Positions 19,018 to 23,176 of a stretch of 23,176 nucleotides of DNA are shown in pieces. Origin of the DNA: Nemertoderma westbladi (taxonomy: Eukaryota; Xenacoelomorpha; Nemertodermatida; Nemertodermatidae); contig JAUCBJ010002197.1 in the NCBI GenBank assembly GCA_032718475.1, positions 1 to 23,176 on the forward strand, read 5' to 3'. The first letter of the stretch is position 1. Every line of letters begins with the position of its first letter. Position numbers and translations under genes: made by a program. The notes below the pieces were generated by a model. That model was not told the origin of the DNA. It did no database searches and saw nothing but the letters and a program-made list of their open reading frames with translations.

Positions 19018-22000
19018 GTCTCCTCGAAAGTTATAACCTTTTAACTGGTTCTGTAGGTAGTAACATGAAAAAACGCCGCTTATAGCCTAAAAACACACTC
19101 CGACGTATTATAATCGTATGTAGTTAAATAACTCTGGAAGCCCTGTGTTTTCTGAGTTGTAACAATGTGTACAAGTTGGGAATAGTAACCCCAATTGTCT
19201 CACACTTTCTCAAGTCACTGGCACTGTCTCCTCGAAAGTTATAACCTTTTAACTGGTTCTGTAGGTAGTAACATGAAAAAACGCCGCTTATATCCTAAAA
19301 ACACACTCCCACCTATAATATTCGAATATAGTTAAATAACTCTGGAAGCCCTGTGTTTTCTGAGTTGTAACACTGTGTACAAGTTGGGAATAGTAACCCC
19401 AATTGTCTCACACTTTCTCAAGTCACTGGCACTGTATCCTCGAAAGTTATAACCTTTTAACTGGTTCTGTAGGTAGTAACATGAAAAAACGCCGCTTATA
19501 GCCTAAAAACACACTCCGACGTATATATATTCGAATATAGTTAAATAACTCTGGAAGCCCTGTGTTTTCTGAGTTGTAACACTGTGTACAAATTGGGAAT
19601 AGTAACCCCAATTGTCTCACACTTTCTCAAGTCACTGGCACTGTCTCCTCGAAAGTTATAACCTTTTAACTGGTTCTGTAGGAAGTAACATGAAAAAACG
19701 CCGCTTATAGCCTAAAAACACACTACGACGTAATATATTCGAATATAGTTAAATAACTCTGGAAGCCCTGTGTTTTCTGAGTTGTAACACTGTGTACAAA
19801 TTGGGAATAGTAACCCCAATTGTCTCACACTTTCTCAAGTCACTGGCACTGTCTCCTCGAAAGTTATAACCTTTTAACTGGTTCTGTAGGTAGTAACATG
19901 AAAAAACGCCGCTTATAGCCTAAAAACACACTACGACGTATATATTCGAATATAGTTAAATAACTCTGGAAGCCCTGTGTTTTCTGAGTTGTAACACTGT
20001 GTACAAATTGGGAATAGTAACCCCAATTGTCTCACACTTTCTCAAGTCACTGGCACTGTCTCCTCGAAAGTTATAACCTTTTAACTGGTTCTGTAGGTAG
20101 TAACATGAAAAAACGCCGCTTATAGCCTAAAAACACACTACGACGTATTATATTCGAATATAGTTAAATAACTCTGGAAGCCCTGTGTTTTCTGAGTTGT
20201 AACACTGTGTACAAATTGGGAATAGTAACCCCAATTGTCTCACACTTTCTCAAGTCACTGGCACTGTCTCCTCGAAAGTTATAACCTTTTAACTGGTTCT
20301 GTAGGAAGTAACATGAAAAAACGCCGCTTATAGCCTAAAAACACTACGACGTATTATATTCGAATATAGTTAAATAACTCTGGAAGCCCTGTGTTTTCTG
20401 AGTTGTAACACTGTGTACAAATTGGGAATAGTAACCCCAATTATCTCACACTTTCTCAAGTCACTGGCACTGTCTCCTCGAAAGTTATAACCTTTTAACT
20501 GGTTCTGTAGGAAGTAACATGAAAAAACGCCGCTTATAGCCTAAAAACACACTACGACGTAATATATTCGAATATAGTTAAATAACTCTGGAAGCCCTGT
20601 GTTTTCTGAGTTGTAACACTGTGTACAAATTGGGAATAGTAACCCCAATTGTCTCACACTTTCTCAAGTCACTGGCACTGTCTCGTCGAAAGTTATAACC
20701 TTTTAACTGGTTCTGTAGGAAGTAACATGAAAAAACGCCGCTTATAGCCTAAAAACACACTACGACGTATTATATTCGAATATAGTTAAATAACTCTGGA
20801 AGCCCTGTGTTTTCTGAGTTGTAACACTGTGTACAAATTGGGAATAGTAACCCCAATTGTCTCACACTTTCTCAAGTCACTGGCACTGTCTCCTCGAAAG
20901 TTATAACCTTTTAACTGGTTCTGTAGGTAGTAACATGAAAAAACGCCGCTTATAGCCTAAAAACACACTACGACGTATTATATTCGAATATAGTTAAATA
21001 ACTCTGGAAGCCCTGTGTTTTCTGAGTTGTAACACTGTGTACAAATTGGGAATAGTAACCCCAATTGTCTCACACTTTCTCAAGTCACTGGCACTGTCTC
21101 CTCGAAAGTTATAACCTTTTAACTGGTTCTGTAGGAAGTAACATGAAAAAACGCCGCTTATAGCCTAAAAACACACTACGACGTATTATATTCGAATATA
21201 GTTAAATAACTCTGGAAGCCCTGTGTTTTCTGAGTTGTAACACTGTGTACAAATTGGGAATAGTAACCCCAATTGTCTCACACTTTCTCAAGTCACTGGC
21301 ACTGTCTCCTCGAAAGTTATAACCTTTTAACTGGTTCTGTAGGTAGTAACATGAAAAAACGCCGCTTATAGCCTAAAAACACACTACGACGTATATATAT
21401 TCGAATATAGTTAAATAACTCTGGAAGCCCTGTGTTTTCTGAGTTGTAACACTGTGTACAAATTGGGAATAGTAACCCCAATTGTCTCACACTTTCTCAA
21501 GTCACTGGCACTGTCTCGTCGAAAGTTATAACCTTTTAACTGGTTCTGTAGGAAGTAACATGAAAAAACGCCGCTTATAGCCTAAAAACACACTACGACG
21601 TATTATATTCGAATATAGTTAAATAACTCTGGAAGCCCTGTGTTTTCTGAGTTGTAACACTGTGTACAAATTGGGAATAGTAACCCCAATTGTCTCACAC
21701 TTTCTCAAGTCACTGGCACTGTCTCCTCGAAAGTTATAACCTTTTAACTGGTTCTGTAGGTAGTAACATGAAAAAACGCCGCTTATAGCCTAAAAACACA
21801 CTCCGACGTATATATATTCGAATATAGTTAAATAACTCTGGAAGCCCTGTGTTTTCTGAGTTGTAACACTGTGTACAAATTGGGAATAGTAACCCCAATT
21901 GTCTCACACTTTCTCAAGTCACTGGCACTGTCTCGTCGAAAGTTATAACCTTTTAACTGGTTCTGTAGGAAGTAACATGAAAAAACGCCGCTTATAGCCT

Positions 22001-23176
22001 AAAAACACACTACGACGTATTATATTCGAATATAGTTAAATAACTCTGGAAGCCCTGTGTTTTCTGAGTTGTAACACTGTGTACAAATTGGGAATAGTAA
22101 CCCCAATTGTCTCACACTTTCTCAAGTCACTGGCACTGTCTCCTCGAAAGTTATAACCTTTTAACTGGTTCTGTAGGTAGTAACATGAAAAAACGCCGCT
22201 TATAGCCTAAAAACACACTGCGACGTATTATAATCGTATGTAGTTAAATAACTCTGGAAGCCCTGTGTTATCTGAGTTGTAACACTGTGTACAAATTGGG
22301 AATAGTAACCCCAATTGTCTCACACTTTCTCAAGTCACTGGCACTGTCTCCTCGAAAGTTATAACCTTTTAACTGGTTCTGTAGGAAGTAACATGAAAAA
22401 ACGCCGCTTATAGCCTAAAAACACACTACGACGTATTATATTCGAATATAGTTAAATAACTCTGGAAGCCCTGTGTTTTCTGAGTTGTAACACTGTGTAC
22501 AAATTGGGAATAGTAACCCCAATTGTCTCACACTTTCTCAAGTCACTGGCACTGTCTCCTCGAAAGTTATAACCTTTTAACTGGTTCTGTAGGTAGTAAC
22601 ATGAAAAAACGCCGCTTATAGCCTAAAAACACACTCCCACCTATAATATTCGAATATAGTTGAATAACTCTGGAAGCCCTGTGTTTTCTGAGTTGTAACA
22701 CTGTGTACAAGTTGGGAATAGTAACCCCAATTGTCTCACACTTTCTCAAGTCACTGGCACTGTCTCCTCGAAAGTTATAACCTTTTAACTGGTTCTGTAG
22801 GTAGTAACATGAAAAAACGCCGCTTATAGCCTAAAAACACACTACGACGTAATATATTCGAATATAGTTAAATAACTCTGGAAGCCCTGTGTTTTCTGAG
22901 TTGTAACACGGTGTACAAATTGGGAATAGTAACCCCAATTGTCTCACACTTTCTCAAGTCACTGGCACTGTCTCCTCGAAAGTTATAACCTTTTAACTGG
23001 TTCTGTAGGAAGTAACATGAAAAAACGCCGCTTATAGCCTAAAAACACACTACGACGTATTATATTCGAATATAGTTAAATAACTCTGGAAGCCCTGTGT
23101 TTTCTGAGTTGTAACACTGTGTACAAATTGGGAATAGTAACCCCAATTGTCTCACACTTTCTCAAGTCACTGGCAC

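Larger units (their letters stand above)
13066..23176. repeat. 208-bp tandem satellite array, right segment
   Basis: About ten kilobases of continuous satellite reach the window end, which falls one base short of a unit boundary. Units start at 13182, 13388, 13596, 13804, 13890, 14098, 14184, 14392, 14600, 14808 and onward. Five 86-bp deleted units occur here. Other length changes are small: loss of AC in AAAACACTACG (units near 13257 and 20342), and TATATATA variants of the core near 19522, 19937, 21393 and 21812. I see no gene, foreign insert or RNA gene in this stretch. Confidence 0.97.

Overview
The window is eukaryotic, almost certainly metazoan, repetitive DNA. It holds no ordinary host gene. 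A tandem satellite with a 208-bp monomer runs off both ends of the window. Three insertions interrupt it: one full-length LTR retrotransposon, one tRNA-derived SINE and one short 3' fragment of a LINE/SINE. The species cannot be named. The retrotransposon belongs to the Ty3/gypsy superfamily and resembles the CsRn1 lineage, which is known from flukes, molluscs, insects and other animals. Together with the SINE this suggests an animal, perhaps an invertebrate.

Layout: 1-3605 is satellite (17 full monomers plus 70 bp). 3606-9025 is the retrotransposon, transcribed on the minus strand, with LTRs at 8775-9025 (5') and 3606-3855 (3') and a target duplication TAGCC. 9026-12072 is satellite. 12073-12183 is a hairpin-rich LINE/SINE tail with a TAACT target duplication. 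12184-12799 is satellite. 12800-13065 is a tRNA-related SINE with a 13-bp target duplication. 13066-23176 is satellite. The array also contains six 86-bp deleted monomers and recognisable multi-monomer duplications.

The retrotransposon appears coding-competent. Its two LTRs differ by a single 1-nt indel. In transcription order it carries a tRNA-Trp-like primer binding site, a leader, gag with a CHCC zinc knuckle, a -1 frameshift signal (GGGAAAC plus a hairpin), and pol with protease, reverse transcriptase, RNase H, integrase (HHCC, DD35E, GPY/F) and a C-terminal PWWP-like domain. A polypurine tract lies inside the last codons of pol, and the pol stop codon lies inside the 3' LTR.

The most interesting element is the PWWP-like module fused downstream of the integrase. 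PWWP domains are chromatin readers, so this may be a built-in integration-targeting device, parallel to the chromodomain of chromoviruses or to the host factor LEDGF used by lentiviruses. The second level of interest is the satellite itself. It has a roughly 35-bp variable core inside an otherwise conserved monomer, linked variants that mark duplicated blocks, and a paralogous empty copy of the retrotransposon target monomer.
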